A stretch of 64,000 bases of DNA from Cacajao melanocephalus (GCA_963573385.1 CAUYLG010059063.1:1-64000), one strand, 5' to 3'. Counted from the stretch's first letter, positions 29,783 to 44,452 are shown. Notes: generated by a model not told the origin, from the sequence alone. Program-made: numbers and translations.

Positions 29783-30065
29783 GGCTAGGTGTGGTTGCTC
29801 ATGCCTGTAATCCCAGGCAGGCAGATCACCTGAGGCCAGGAGTTCAAGACCAGCTAGGTCAACCTGGTGAAACCCTGTCTCTACTAAAAATACAAAAAAA
29901 TTAGCCAGGTATGGTGGCACACGCCTCTAATCTCAGCTACTCAAGAGACTGAGGCAGGAGAATCACTTGAACCTGGGAAGAGGAGTTTGCAGTGAGCTGA
30001 GATCATGCCACTGCACTCTAGCCCAGGCAACAGAGCAAGACTCCGTCTCAAAACAAACAAACAAA
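29783..30065 (+). mobile_element. Alu SINE with small internal deletion
   Basis: Lacks about 20 bases of the left arm: TAATCCCAG joins directly to GCAGGCAGATC. CAG at the joint is shared microhomology. Tail is (CAAA)n. Confidence 0.93.
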
Positions 30066-30320
30066 CAAACAGGCCATGTGACGATGAAGACGAAGATCAG
30101 GGTGATGCCTCTACAAACCAAGGAACCCCAGGTTTTGCTGCCAACACAGAAGTTAGAGGAGAGGCCTGGCAAATTCACTCTCACAGCCTCAGTAGGAACC
30201 AACCCTGTGGACACCTTCCTCTTGGACTTCCAGCCTGCAGAGCGTCAAGACGATGTGTTTCTGTGGTTTAAGCCTCTCTACTTGTGGCACTTTGTTCCTG
30301 CAGCCCCAGCATATGCCTCC
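30066..30320 (+). mobile_element. MLT1 LTR, 3' fragment
   Basis: GGACACCTTCCTCTTGG, ACTTCCAGCCTGCAGAG, GTTTCTGTGGTTTAAGCC and GTGGCACTTTGTTCCTGC are the MLT1 3' half. Confidence 0.78.
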
Positions 30321-30382
30321 ATCACTCCATGGAGTGATGTTTGACATTTAAAAAGACGTCTGCTCTGTAAAGAACACTCATC

Positions 30383-30681
30383 TGGCTGGGCATGGTGGCT
30401 CATGCCTGTAATCCTAGCATGTTGGGAGGCCAAGATAAGCAGATCACCTGAGGTCAGAAGTTCGAGACCAGCCTGGCCAACATGGTGAAACCCCGTCTCT
30501 GCTAAAAATTAAAAAAAAAAAAATTAGCAGGGCATAGTGGCAGGCCCCTGTAATCCCAGCTACTCAGGAGGCTGAGGCAGGAGAATTGCTTGAACCCAGG
30601 AGGCAAGGTTGCAGTGAGCCAAGATCGTGCCACTCCACTCCAGCCTGGTGACAGAGCGAGACACTATCAAAAAAAAAAGAG
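30383..30681 (+). mobile_element. Alu SINE, full length
   Basis: Target duplication AGAACACTCA flanks it (30371-30380, and after the tail near 30683). Confidence 0.95.
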
Positions 30682-31563
<882 letters not shown>

Positions 31564-31571
31564 TTACTGGG

Positions 31572-31841
31572 TGTATTGATGTCCTGAGGCTGCTGTAACC
31601 AAGTGCCACAAACTGGGTGGCTTACGACAACACACATTTATTCTCTCACAGTTCTGAGTGTCGGAAATCCCGAAGCTGGGCCGTCCTCTCTCCGAGGCTC
31701 CCTGGAAGAAGCCACTCTTGCCTCCCCTCATGCTGGTGGCCACAGACATCCCCGGTGTTTTTAGCTCATAGCTCTAATCTCTGCCTCTGTTTTCACATGG
31801 CCTTCTCCCCATGTGTCTGTGTCTCTGTGTCCAAATTTATC
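31572..31841 (-). mobile_element. MLT1 LTR, part 1
   Basis: TGTATTGATGTCCTGAGG, ACAAACTGGGTGGCTTAC and TTTTCACATGGCCTTCTCC match reverse MLT1. Interrupted at CCAAATTTATCT. Confidence 0.9.
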
Positions 31842-32130
31842 TTTTTTTTTTTTTGAGACAAAGTCTCTCTGTCACCCAGGCTGGAGTGCAATGGGCGATC
31901 TCGGCTCACTGCAACTTCCACCTCCTGGGTTCAAGTGATTCTCGTGCCTCAGCCTACAGAGTAGCTAGAATTACAAGCATATGCCACCATGCCCAGCTAA
32001 TTTTTGTATTTTAATAGAGACAAGGTTTCACTACGTTGGCCATGCTGGTCTCAAACTCCTGACCTCAAATGATCACCCATCTCGGCCTCGCAAAGTGCTG
32101 GGATTCCAGGCGTGAGCCACTGTGCCTGGC
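31842..32130 (-). mobile_element. Alu SINE inserted in MLT1
   Basis: Reverse Alu. Target duplication CCAAATTTATCT (31831) / CCAAATTTGTCT (32131), one mismatch. Confidence 0.95.
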
Positions 32131-32302
32131 CCAAATTTGTCTCTTTTTTTAGGACACCAATCATTTCATAAGGGCCTCCCCTACTCCAGCATGGCTTCAT
32201 CCCAACTTGATAGCATTCTCAAAGACCCTCTTTCCATGTAAGGGCTCACTCTGAGATTCGGGTGGACATATATTTTGGAAAGACACTGTTCAATTGGTAT
32301 AC
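32131..32302 (-). mobile_element. MLT1 LTR, part 2
   Basis: AGGACACCAATCATTTC, CAACTTGATAGCATTCTC and GGTGGACATATATTTTGG finish the LTR. Confidence 0.88.
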
Positions 32303-33285
32303 GGTCTTTCCTGTTTCAAAGTAACTTTTTGCTAAATTCAATTTGAGAATGCCTTCCTCTACTTCCTTGAGCTTGGATACTTTAGAAATTTGAAAATCTG
32401 CCTGTTAGGGTAATCTCCATATCTTAACATAACATAAGTTTATTTCGGTCATGTGAAGTTCAAAATGAGTGATCATGAAGAGCAGGTGGTGCCCATCTAA
32501 GCAGTGATTTGGGGGCCTGAGCTCCTATATGGGACCCTCCAATCTTCCATGTGGTGCCCACGGTCCCTGGGCTCCCCTGCGTCAAGCTGAAGAGGAAGAG
32601 CGTGGCGTGTGGGGAGCCTCAGTGGCCAGGCCAGGAAGTACTGCCCATGCGCATTCACTGCCCCAGAATTCAGCCACAGCCACACTGAAGCCGGGAGGTG
32701 TAGGCTGGCCATGCCCCCAGGAAGAGAGGAAGGGGCTGGGGAAGAGCCGCAGCTGAGGCTGGTGAGTCAGGACAGCTGGAGGGCAGCTCCTTCTGCGACT
32801 CATTTCCCTTCAGTTCTCCCTTCTTCCTCCTCTCCACCTTGTAGCCCTGGTGGGTCTCTAGTCAGAGGGTCAGTTTCCAAACCTTATGGCACCAGGCCCT
32901 TCCCCACCGACATGCAAACAGCAAAGGAGCACCTCCCATGTAAGGGGAGACTCTGAGTGATCAAATGCTAAAGGAATGCATCTTTGGGGGTGCTGTGAAT
33001 GGCCTCAGTGAATCTGGGTGATCCAGCCTGGCGGATGGTGGAGGCCCTGAAGATGTGCTTCTCACTAAACCTCCCTCTGTGCCCACCAGGAGCCTACTGT
33101 GTCTCAGAGCAGGGGATGGAGCAGCTCCCCTGGGGCAGGGGGGTGCTTAGGAAGCTGCGCCCAGGACACCTGGGCAGAGTGTCGGAGTCTCTCGCCTGAA
33201 CAGGCTGCTCAGGCTGTGCCACATAGTCCCGGGGCAGATTACAGTTGACCCCCCGCCCCTCTCTGGCCACTCCACCTTGCCAGGG
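32303..33285. other. Unassigned DNA
   Basis: No element or gene recognised. GC-richer at 32500-33250, with overlapping chance frames. Confidence 0.5.
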
Positions 33286-33309
33286 GTTTTCTCTCTCTCT
33301 TTCTTTCCT

Positions 33310-33345
<36 letters not shown>

Positions 33346-33475
33346 TTTCTTTCTTTCTTTCCTTCTCTTTCTTTCTTTCTTTCCTTCTCTTTCTTTCTTT
33401 TTTCTTCTTTCTTTCTTTTTCTTTCTTTCTCTCTCTCTCTCTTTCTTTCTTCTTTCTTTCTTTCTTTCTTCTCTT
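33286..33475 (+). repeat. (CTTT)n polypyrimidine microsatellite
   Basis: About 190 bases of CTTT, CCTT and CT units with no purine interruption. It joins the T-end of the reverse Alu at 33476 and probably grew from that Alu's tail. Length is likely polymorphic, and the mirror-like tract could form triplex DNA. Confidence 0.95.
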
Positions 33476-33751
33476 TTTTTGAGACGGAGTCTTGCACTGT
33501 TGCCCAGGCTGGAGTGCAATGGTGCAGTTTCAGGTCAATGCAACCTCCGCTTCTCAGGTTCAAGTGATTCTCCTGCCTCAGCCTCCTGACTAGCTGGGAT
33601 TACAGGCGCCTGCCACCATGCTTTTGTATTTTTAGTAGAGACGGGGATTCACCATGTTGGCCAGGATGGTCTTGAACTCCTGACCTCATGATCCACACTT
33701 CTCAGCCTCCCAAAGTGCTGGGATTACAGGCGTGAGCCACTGTTCTTGGCT
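33476..33751 (-). mobile_element. Alu SINE
   Basis: Reverse Alu. The centre is shortened: CACCATGC runs straight into TTTTGTATTTTTAG. Confidence 0.94.
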
Positions 33752-33812
33752 GCAAGTGGTTTTTAAACTCCCAGGCAAGGTCAGCTGAAACCAGTGCTTA
33801 AGAAATAGAACA

Positions 33813-33918
33813 GGGCCGGCACAGTGGCTCATGCCTGTAATCACAAGAATTTGGGAGGATCGCTTGAGCTCAGCAGTTGGAGACCAGCTGGCAACATAGT
33901 GAGACTTTGTCTCTTAAG

Positions 33919-33951
<33 letters not shown>

Positions 33952-34118
33952 CTGGACAGGGTGGTGGGTGCCTGGAGTTCCAGGTACTTGGGAGGCTGAG
34001 GTGGGAGGATTGCTAGCCCAGAAGGTCGAAGCTGCAGTGACCCGAGATTGCACCACTGCATCCAAACTGGGTGATAGACTGAGACCCTGTCTCAAAACAC
34101 ACACACAAAAAAAAACCT
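33813..34118 (+). mobile_element. Old Alu SINE (AluJ-like)
   Basis: Left arm shortened (GAATTTGGGAGGATCG) and a central A-run of about 28 bases at 33924-33951. Tail carries ACACACAC. Confidence 0.9.
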
Positions 34119-34252
34119 GCTAGAAAAATACCAGGTACAGAGAATACAGTGAAAGAAAGTACTGTGTCATTAAACCTTGATTCCATGTTTACATGTTCTG
34201 GGTTGTCATATGAAACATTTCTTTCCGAGTGAGGCAATCAAAACCTGAAAGC

Positions 34253-34585
<333 letters not shown>

Positions 34586-34699
34586 TGAAAGCCACTGTCC
34601 TATGTGGAAGAATCTGGAAGTCCATGATAACACAGGGAGGTAGTAATTTTCCAGGTTTCAGAAGTGCCTCTGGGACCCAATAGGAGGGCTGTGATGCCA

Positions 34700-35176
34700 T
34701 GAAGCTGGAAATAGATGCTCGGTGCCACAAAGAAAAATCAGCACTAAGACAAAGGATCTTTCAGCAATGCAATTTTTATTGCCTGGACTGCAGGAAGGGT
34801 ACTCTCACTAGACATCTTGCCACACGAGTACAATGAATAAAGGAAACACACACACATTTATCCCATTTGGGGTCGTCCTAACTGCTGTGTCTGATCTCCA
34901 TTGATTGGAACCAGACCACACAATGTAAACTAAAACCCGATTGGCTAAGAACTTAAAACTTTTCTAAACAGGTGAAAGCAATGGAAAGCTGGGACATGCC
35001 TGTGAGCGCGTCCAGCACAGATATCTTGGTTAAAGTATAAGGACACAGAATGTACTACATGCCTGTAAGCATGGCATGTCTAATAGTTACATAGGATAGG
35101 GATTAACAAAGTTATTAGTACACTTATTCTTTAACAAGAAAGGAAACTTTAAAAAGGCACTTTTCTACTTCCTAAA
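34700..35176 (-). mobile_element. Solo LTR, same ERV1-type family, inverted (copy C)
   Basis: Reverse complement of the family at 505-1079 and 44453-45031: GACAAAGGATCTTTCAGC, GCTGGGACATGCCTGTG, GATATCTTGGTTAAAG and CTTTTCTACTTCCT are all shared in order. Shorter than the other two (about 480 against 575 bp) because it lacks sequence near the 5' third, so it may be another subfamily. No internal retroviral DNA. Confidence 0.8.
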
Positions 35177-35249
35177 TGTGAGGTCAAGGAGGACTCCGGG
35201 CTGGGTTGAATTGGGGCGATACGATTTCCCTCAGGAGGTCCTTGTGAGG

Positions 35250-35312
35250 GCGACTCCACTCCCTGGGCCTCTGCCTTTTCATCTGTAAAATGGGTTAAAT
35301 ATCTACCTTGAT
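35250..35312 (+). mobile_element. MIR fragment
   Basis: CCCTGGGCCTCTGCCTTTTC and ATCTGTAAAATGGG are MIR sense. Confidence 0.55.
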
Positions 35313-35334
35313 GGGGAGGAGGAAGATGAAATAG

Positions 35335-35500
35335 CTCCTCACATTTATTGAATGCTGCCTGGCCCAGGATCTGTTCTGAGTCTTTTATGTGTATTACATG
35401 TGTCTTTCTTCACAATATCCCTCTGGTTAAGTACTAGTACCATTAGATTTATTAGTACAGATAAGGGAACCAAGGCACAGAGAGGTGAAGTAACTTGCCC
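35335..35500 (-). mobile_element. MIR fragment
   Basis: CATTTATTGAATGCTGCC, AGATAAGGGAACCAAGGC and AGAGGTGAAGTAACTTGCC follow reverse MIR. Confidence 0.7.
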
Positions 35501-35582
35501 AAGTAAGCTGATGTCAATGAAAATCTATATCACATAGCAAGCACAGAACAAATTTTAATCTTCTTACCCTTAATTTTGTTTC

Positions 35583-37215
<1,633 letters not shown>

Positions 37216-37991
37216 AATTACATAATAATATTAAAGTAAAAGCTAACTTGCTGGGGCCCTCTCTTGTGCCTCCTGTCTGAAGAGGGCTGCCTCCGAAGAG
37301 AGCCTGGATGTGGGACTACTGCACACTTGACACTGCAGACATCAGGGTGGGAGCAGGTGGAGGCGGGTGTCGGAGGAAGTGGTAAAGGAGGAGAGGCCAG
37401 GAGCTCCCTGAGCCAGCACTCCCACAGAAGGGAGTCCATCAGAAAATTGCAGAGGGCCTGGGACCCGAGGTCCCCCATCCCTCTCCCCTCCCACTCCATC
37501 AGAGATTTGTTTCCCAGCACCTGTGTTTTAAATGCCCACGTGGCCTCCAGCTACCCTCTCCAGCACTGGCAGGTTTGGAGTCCAAGGTCCCCAGAATGTG
37601 AGGTGGCAGTGGGCACACTGGCCTCCCGAAGTAGTGGGCAGGTCAGAGGCTCCCAGGCCAGGCTGCTCACAGTGCTGTCTGCCAGCTGGGGGGTGACATT
37701 CCTGTCTTGGCTATGACTGTTCCCTCGCCTGTCCTGGATGTGACCGTCCCCTGATGGGAGGCAGAGGTGGAGCTGGGAGGGCTCTGCCCATGAGTCTGCT
37801 GAGAGGCTCTGCCTCCCTGTGCACCTGGAAGCCCCACAGCCCCACAGGAGAGATGCTGTGGCTTTCAAAGCGCTACTGCCGGCACGACTGCACAGCCAGC
37901 TCCACAGGCCACTCGAAAACGAGAGCAGGAGCAAAGACGAGGGCTGCGGGACCGGGGAACACCTGGGAGCAGTCTGTGTCCATCTCCAGGT
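37216..37991. other. Unassigned GC-rich DNA
   Basis: No element or gene recognised. A plus-strand frame at 37264-37716 has no domain. Confidence 0.5.
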
Positions 37992-38362
37992 TCTGTTCGT
38001 TTGCTAAGGCTGCCCTGAGAAAGTACCACGTACTGGGAGGCTCACAGCACAGGGGTGATTTTCTCACCACCCTGGAGGCTGGACGTCCAAGGCGCAGCAG
38101 GCTGGCTTCCCCCGAGGCCTCTCTCCCTGGCTGCGGTGGCTGCCTTCCTGCTGCATCTGCACCCGGCCTTTCCTCTGCCCCAGCGTGCTTGCTGCCTGGT
38201 CCTCTTCATCTAAGGACCCCCGTCCTGGTGGATCAGGGCCCACCCTAATAGCCTCTTTTAACCCCCATTCCCTCCTTAAAGGCCTGTCTCCAAATACAGT
38301 CACATTAGGGGTTGGGGTTTCAGCGTGTGCATTTGGGGGGTTACACTATTCAGTGCGCAGCA
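37992..38362 (-). mobile_element. MLT1 LTR
   Basis: GTTTGCTAAGGCTGCCC, CACCCTGGAGGCTGGACG, GATCAGGGCCCACCC and CAAATACAGTCACATTAGG give reverse MLT1. Confidence 0.87.
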
Positions 38363-38938
38363 AGAGGAAAATCCCTTTCACATCACACACTTCTGAGCTG
38401 TGTGTGGCCTTGCATGTGGTAGGATGCCCACACCTCACCACTGGCTGCCCAGCACTGTGCATCAAGTGGGGTCGCAGCTGTTTTGGTTAGGGTGTGTGGG
38501 AAGAGCACATCCGTCACCAGTTCCAGTGCCCAGCGCCCAAGAACACTTCCCTCTGCCTCACACTGGACTGGGGCTAGAGCTCATGGCTGCAGGTGCCAGG
38601 CCTGAGGGCTGCGGGGTCACTGCCTTGCCCAGGGCACGGGCCAGCCATCCTATATTCCACCCACGTGCAGACCAACATAAGTACCCAGGAGGGCTGCAAC
38701 TCCCGGGCCCTGCCGAGACCCCCTCTCAGCCCAGCCCCCTCCATCCTTTCATTTGAGTAACGCAGGTTCTCTAGGTGCTATGTACAGTGCCATGCAAACT
38801 GAGCTTCCAGCCTCGTCCAAAGAGACCTTTGTGAAGTGGATCCTAAAACTGCCTTTGGGTTTGGCAATTCGCTAGTAGGACTCACAGCAGTAAGAAAGGC
38901 TATTAGACTTGTGCTTACACTTTGAAAATACAGATTTA
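38363..38938. other. Unassigned DNA
   Basis: No element or gene recognised. Confidence 0.5.
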
Positions 38939-39258
38939 GGCTGGGCACGGTGGCTCACACCTGTAATCCCAGCACTTTGGGAGGCTGAGGCGGGCAGATA
39001 ACCTGAGGTCAGGAGTTCGAGACCAGCCTGGCCAACATGGTGAAACCCTGTCTCTACTAAAAATACAAAAATTAGCCTGGCGTGGTGGCATGCACCTGTA
39101 ATCCCAGCTACTTGGGAGGCTGAGGCAGGAGAATCGCTTGAACCCAGTAAAACTCTACATGTTTTATTGCCATTTGAAGCGGAGGTTGCAGTGAGCCAAG
39201 ATTGTGCCATTGCACTCCAGCCTGGCCGACAAGAGCAAGACTGAGTCTTAAAAAAAAA
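38939..39258 (+). mobile_element. Alu SINE carrying a foreign 33-bp insert
   Basis: Full-length Alu with target duplication AAATACAGATTTA at both ends. In the right arm GAACCCA is followed by about 33 bases (39147-39179: GTAAAACTCTACATG, TTTTATTGCCATTTGAA) before GCGGAGGTTGCAG resumes. The insert is not Alu and resembles 39858-39890. Confidence 0.95.
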
Positions 39259-39274
39259 ATACAGATTTAAATTA

Positions 39275-40188
<914 letters not shown>

Positions 40189-40195
40189 GCCATTT

Positions 40196-40551
40196 GAATT
40201 TCGTGTGTACTTTGTCTAGTCGTTCGTTCATATATATATTGAGTTATTTACATTTTTATATTTATGGGAGCCTTTATGAATTGTGCATGTAAGCTCCTTG
40301 TCATATGTGGCAAATACACTTCTACTATTACTTTTAACTTCATTCATTTTTGTGAGCTATACAGAAATGTGTATTTTTAATGTAGTCAGAGCTGTTCAAT
40401 CTTTTCTTTCGTGAGTTCAGATCTTAGTGTTAAGATAACAAAGCCTTTCTGCTCCTCAAACTATACACTCTCCAATATATCTTCTCATGCTTTATTTTTG
40501 AACACATAAATATTTGACCTATTGGAATATTTTATTTTAATATTATATTAC
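40196..40551 (-). mobile_element. L1 ORF2-region fragment, antisense (part 1)
   Basis: ATTTTTAATGTAGTCAGAGC, TTCAATCTTTTCTTTCG and AAGCCTTTCTGCTCCTC follow reverse L1. Non-functional. Continues beyond the MLT1 LTR. Confidence 0.7.
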
Positions 40552-40972
40552 ATATTTCCTAGGGTTGTTATAACAAATCACCACAAACTGAGTGACTTAA
40601 AACTACAGAAATTTATTCTCTCCCGGTTCTGTTTGGAAGAAGGCAGTAGGGCTGTGCTTTCTTGAAGGGGGAGCATCTGTCTGTTCCACGGCTTTCTCTT
40701 TGCTTTGATGTCACCAGCAATCTTTGGCTTGTAGATGAATCGCTTGAGCCTCTGCCCCTCTGTTTTCACGCGGCATTCTCTTTGTGTGTCTGTGTCTCTT
40801 TTCCTCTTCTTATAAAGATGTCAGTCACACTGGATTAGGGTCCTCCTAATGACCTCATCCTAACTTGATTGCAACTGCAGAGACCCTATATCTAAATAAG
40901 GTCTCATGCACTGGTACCAGGGCTTAGAACTTCAACATATCTTTTGGGAGGATGCAATTCAATCCATAGCAT
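40552..40972 (-). mobile_element. MLT1 LTR inserted in L1
   Basis: TTTCCTAGGGTTGTTATAAC, ACTACAGAAATTTATTCTC, GATTAGGGTCCTCCTAATG and CAACATATCTTTTGGGAGG are reverse MLT1. L1 sequence lies on both sides. Confidence 0.9.
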
Positions 40973-41085
40973 ATATGGTATAATAAAACTTCATTTCTTT
41001 TCCCAAATGCTTACCTCATTGTCCTAATGTCATTTATTGAACAATTCATCCTTTATCCATGGGTTAATTTCAAGACTGACTATTG
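40973..41085 (-). mobile_element. L1 fragment, antisense (part 2)
   Basis: CATTTATTGAACAATTCATC and CTTTATCCATGGGTTAATTT match reverse L1 ORF2-region sequence. Confidence 0.65.
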
Positions 41086-41354
41086 TGCTCCAGTAACGTA
41101 TTGGTGAGTTCTGCTGAGGTCACATACTGTTTGAGAAAGCATTGGTGTACAATCACCCAAGATAAGCAATTATGGAAGGAAATTGGAGGAAAAAACCAGC
41201 TAGCCTCCCACTGTCAATATGATCAGCCTTTCCTAGTCACGTGGTCTGTAACGGGAGGCCCGTCTGAAAATACTTGCATTTCTCATTTTATGGCCTTGTT
41301 TGGACTTGGGCTGCCCTTGCAACAGTTGGTTATGTTTGATCAAAAAGGGGAACT

Positions 41355-41652
41355 GGCCAGGCGCGGTGGCTCACACCTGTGATTCCAGCACTTTGGGAGG
41401 CCAAGGCGGGCGGATCACTTGAGGTCAGGAATTTGAGACCACCCTGGCCAAGATGGTGAAACACTGTCTCTACTAAAAATGCAAAAACAAACAAACAAAA
41501 AATTAGCCTGGCGAGGTGGTGTGTGCCTGTATTCCCAGCTATTTGGGAGACTGAGGCAATGAGAATCACTTGAGCCCAGGAGGCAGAGGTTGCAGTGAGG
41601 TGAGCTTGAACCACTGCACTCCAGCCTGGGTGACAGAGCCAGACTCTGTCTT
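41355..41652 (+). mobile_element. Alu SINE, full length
   Basis: Target duplication AAAAAGGGGAAC / AAAAAAGGGTAAC. Inverted relative to the Alu 63 to 76 bp downstream. Confidence 0.95.
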
Positions 41653-41728
41653 AAAAAAAAGGGTAACCTTTTTCTTTCATAGTTACTACGCTGATATAGG
41701 GTTTGAATATTAAAAGACATTAGTTTTT

Positions 41729-41972
41729 GTGGCGTGATCTCAGTTCGCTGCAACCTCCTCCTCCCAGGTTCAAGAGATTCTCCTGCCTCAGCCTCCTGAA
41801 TAGCTGGGATTACAGGCACGTGCCAGTATGCTCGGCTAATTGTTTGTATTTTTGGTAGAGATGGGGTTTCACCGTGTTAGCCAGGGTGGTCTTGACCTCC
41901 TGACCTCATGATCCGCCTTCCTCTGCCTCCCAAAGTGCTGGGATTACAGGCATGAGCCACCATGCCTGGCCC
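41729..41972 (-). mobile_element. Alu SINE lacking its 3' end but keeping a target duplication
   Basis: Starts at GTGGCGTGATCTCAG: the A-tail and about 45 bases of the right arm are missing. A perfect GACATTAGTTTTT repeat still flanks it (41716-41728 and 41975-41987). Confidence 0.94.
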
Positions 41973-42114
41973 AGGACATTAGTTTTTAAACATCTGCACA
42001 GAGTATTCCTCCAATTCCTGGAATAATCCAGGAGTGTATAAATTCTGACACAACACTCCAGAGCTATTAGAAGCTGTACCAACACTAAGGGTTTAGTGGC
42101 CAAGAGAAAGTCAG

Positions 42115-42300
42115 TCATTCCTTCAGCATGTATCTATTGAGTGCCAGGCACTGTTCTAGGTGCAGGAGCTACAGCAAGGCCTGGGACAGACAAGGCTCTC
42201 TGTTTCCATTCAGTTTACATTTCAGTGGGGGGAAAGATAACGAAGAGACAAACCTAAAGAGGTACAGAATACCCCCTCCAGAAGTAAAGGGAAGGCACGC
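42115..42300 (+). repeat. Ancient L2/MIR-class repeat
   Basis: TATTGAGTGCCAGGCACTG, TTCTAGGTGCAGGAGC and TACATTTCAGTGGGGGG match the class at 11885-12140. Confidence 0.55.
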
Positions 42301-42427
42301 CACCTCGAAGCCCAATCCTTTTCACAGGTTTATCCCTCTTGTTGATATATATAGACTGTTGGCAACAACCCCAAAGAGTCACAGAAGAGAAACATACTGG
42401 CAGAATGACAGACAGATATCAGTATGA

Positions 42428-42744
<317 letters not shown>

Positions 42745-42759
42745 AATCTATAGACGTTC

Positions 42760-42870
42760 CTAACAGCAATCTTCCATTGGTAACATACTTTATTAGTTCA
42801 TCAAAATTTTCATTCCCGTTTGTGAGAAAGAGGAAACTGAGGATCAGAAAGATTATCTGATTATTTGATT
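42760..42870 (-). mobile_element. MIR-like fragment
   Basis: GAGAAAGAGGAAACTGAGG and ATCAGAAAGATTATCTG are weak reverse MIR. Confidence 0.4.
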
Positions 42871-43091
42871 TCTGCAAAAATAATGCTTATTTAGCAATTC
42901 CTCAAGAAAGCCATTAGAGTCCTCATCCATACAACAGATGCACAGTAAGTGATGAATTTTGCTGTGAATACCTGAGTTGGAATTAGTCATTGATTGGGCT
43001 CCACTCCACGAGAAAATGAGGTGAAGGGGCCAAATTCACACAGATAACACATTTTCTTATTTTTATCATTGCTTGTCCATGTTCCCATTGA

Positions 43092-43392
43092 TTTTTTTAA
43101 ATTTTTTTTTTTTTGAGATGGAGTCTCTGTCACCCAGGCTGGAGTGCAGTGGCAGGATCTCGGCTCATTGCAACCTCTGCCTCCCAGGTTCAAGGGATTT
43201 CCTGTCTCAGCCTCCCAAGTAGCTGGGATTACAGGCACCCTCCACCACACCCGGTTAACTTTTGCATTTTAAGTAGAGATGGGGTTTCACCATGTTGTCC
43301 AGGCTGGTCTTGAACTCCTAACCTAAGGTGATTCGCACCCCTTGGCCTTCCAAAGTGCTGGGATTACAGGCATGAGCCACTGCACTTGGCCT
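43092..43392 (-). mobile_element. Alu SINE, full length
   Basis: T-run then GAGATGGAGTCTCTGTC; ends GCCACTGCACTTGGCC. Confidence 0.94.
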
Positions 43393-43394
43393 CT

Positions 43395-43712
43395 CATGGA
43401 TATTTTATTTTAAAATAATTTTAGACTTAGAGAAATTTATAAAAAATAGTATAGAGAATTCATGTATATCCATTATCTAGCTACCTGTAATGTTATAAAT
43501 GGGTATAACTATGGTTATACACATGTTATAAATGGGTATAACTATGTAATGTTATAAATGTGTATAATTAATGTTATAAATGTGTATAACTATATCTAGC
43601 TACCTGTAATGTTATAAATGTGTATAACAATGCTCAAACCCAGGGGAAAAACTTTGATGCAAGACTATTAACTAAGCTACAGACTTACTTGAATTACCCT
43701 CGTTTTCTTCCT
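43395..43712 (-). mobile_element. L1M 3' UTR, antisense (part 1)
   Basis: ATTTTAGACTTAGAGAAATT, AATAGTATAGAGAATTC and AAGACTATTAACTAAGC, CTACAGACTTACTTG follow reverse L1M. Holds the tandem repeat at 43478-43632 and continues at 45241. Confidence 0.8.
43478..43632 (+). repeat. AT-rich minisatellite, about 24-30 bp unit
   Basis: ATGTTATAAATGKGTATAA recurs five times (about 43490, 43526, 43548, 43572 and 43607) with intervening ACTAT and CTAGCTACCTGTA segments, a local expansion inside the L1 fragment. Confidence 0.85.
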
Positions 43713-44318
43713 GTGGAGTAAAGGATTCACTCAGCAGGCTTGGGGTGTTCAAACCCTGCATCCCCAGACAAAGGACTGGCCCTTGACTACCTTCTGGGAG
43801 AAAAAATCTAAGCTCTTGAAATACCCTGCCTGATGAGAGAGTCTTTGTTTACTTGGGCCCTCGGGCATGTCAGATAGTCTGTATTAACGTGTGATTTATG
43901 GTGGAGAGCCTTGGGTCTTGCTGAAACCATTTGACTCTTGAGAGGCTGCAGACTGAGTAACGAAGGTCAGCTCCGGAGGTGCTCCCTGCTCAATAACTGA
44001 CCCCCAATAAAAACCTGGGCCCCAGGCTTTGAGTGAGCTTTCTTGGTTGGCAATACTTTATGTGTATTGTCACACATCACTGCTGGGAGAATTAAGTGCT
44101 GTCTGTACAGCTTCTCTGGGGGAAGACAACCAGAAACTGGTGTTTGTCTCTTCTGAATTCTGCCCTCTGTGCCCTGTTCCATGCTAACTTTAATCTGTAT
44201 CCTTTCACTGTAATAAACCATAACTGTGAGCATGACAGCTTTTTAAAGTTCTGTGAGTCCTTCTAGTGATTCACTGAACCTGAGGGTGGTCTTGGGGACC
44301 CTTAGTATGCTACTTAGT
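43713..44318 (+). mobile_element. LTR of an endogenous retrovirus (family not named)
   Basis: CCAATAAAAACCTGGGCC, CAGGCTTTGAGTGAGC, ATTAAGTGCTGTCTGTAC, CTGTAATAAACCATAACTG and CCTGAGGGTGGTCTTGG follow a common human LTR with an AATAAA signal near 44214. No internal region. It lies within the antisense L1M. Confidence 0.7.
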
Positions 44319-44352
44319 ATCTTTTTCTTTCTTTCTTTTCTCTCTCTCTCTC

Positions 44353-44452
44353 TTTTTTTTTTTTTTTTTTTTTTGAGTTAGAGTGTTGCTCTGTTGCCCA
44401 TGCTGGGGTGCAGTGGTAGGATCTAGGCTCACTGCAACCTCTACCTCCCGGG
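44353..44452 (-). mobile_element. Alu SINE, part 1 (split by solo LTR)
   Basis: T-run (44353-44374) and GAGTTAGAGTGTTGCTC, up to ACCTCCCGGG. The Alu resumes at 45032 after the LTR. Confidence 0.95.

Noticed and set aside
33094..33563. Lys/Glu/Arg-rich and Ser/Phe/Leu-rich frames
   Set aside because: Translations of the CTTT microsatellite; not proteins.
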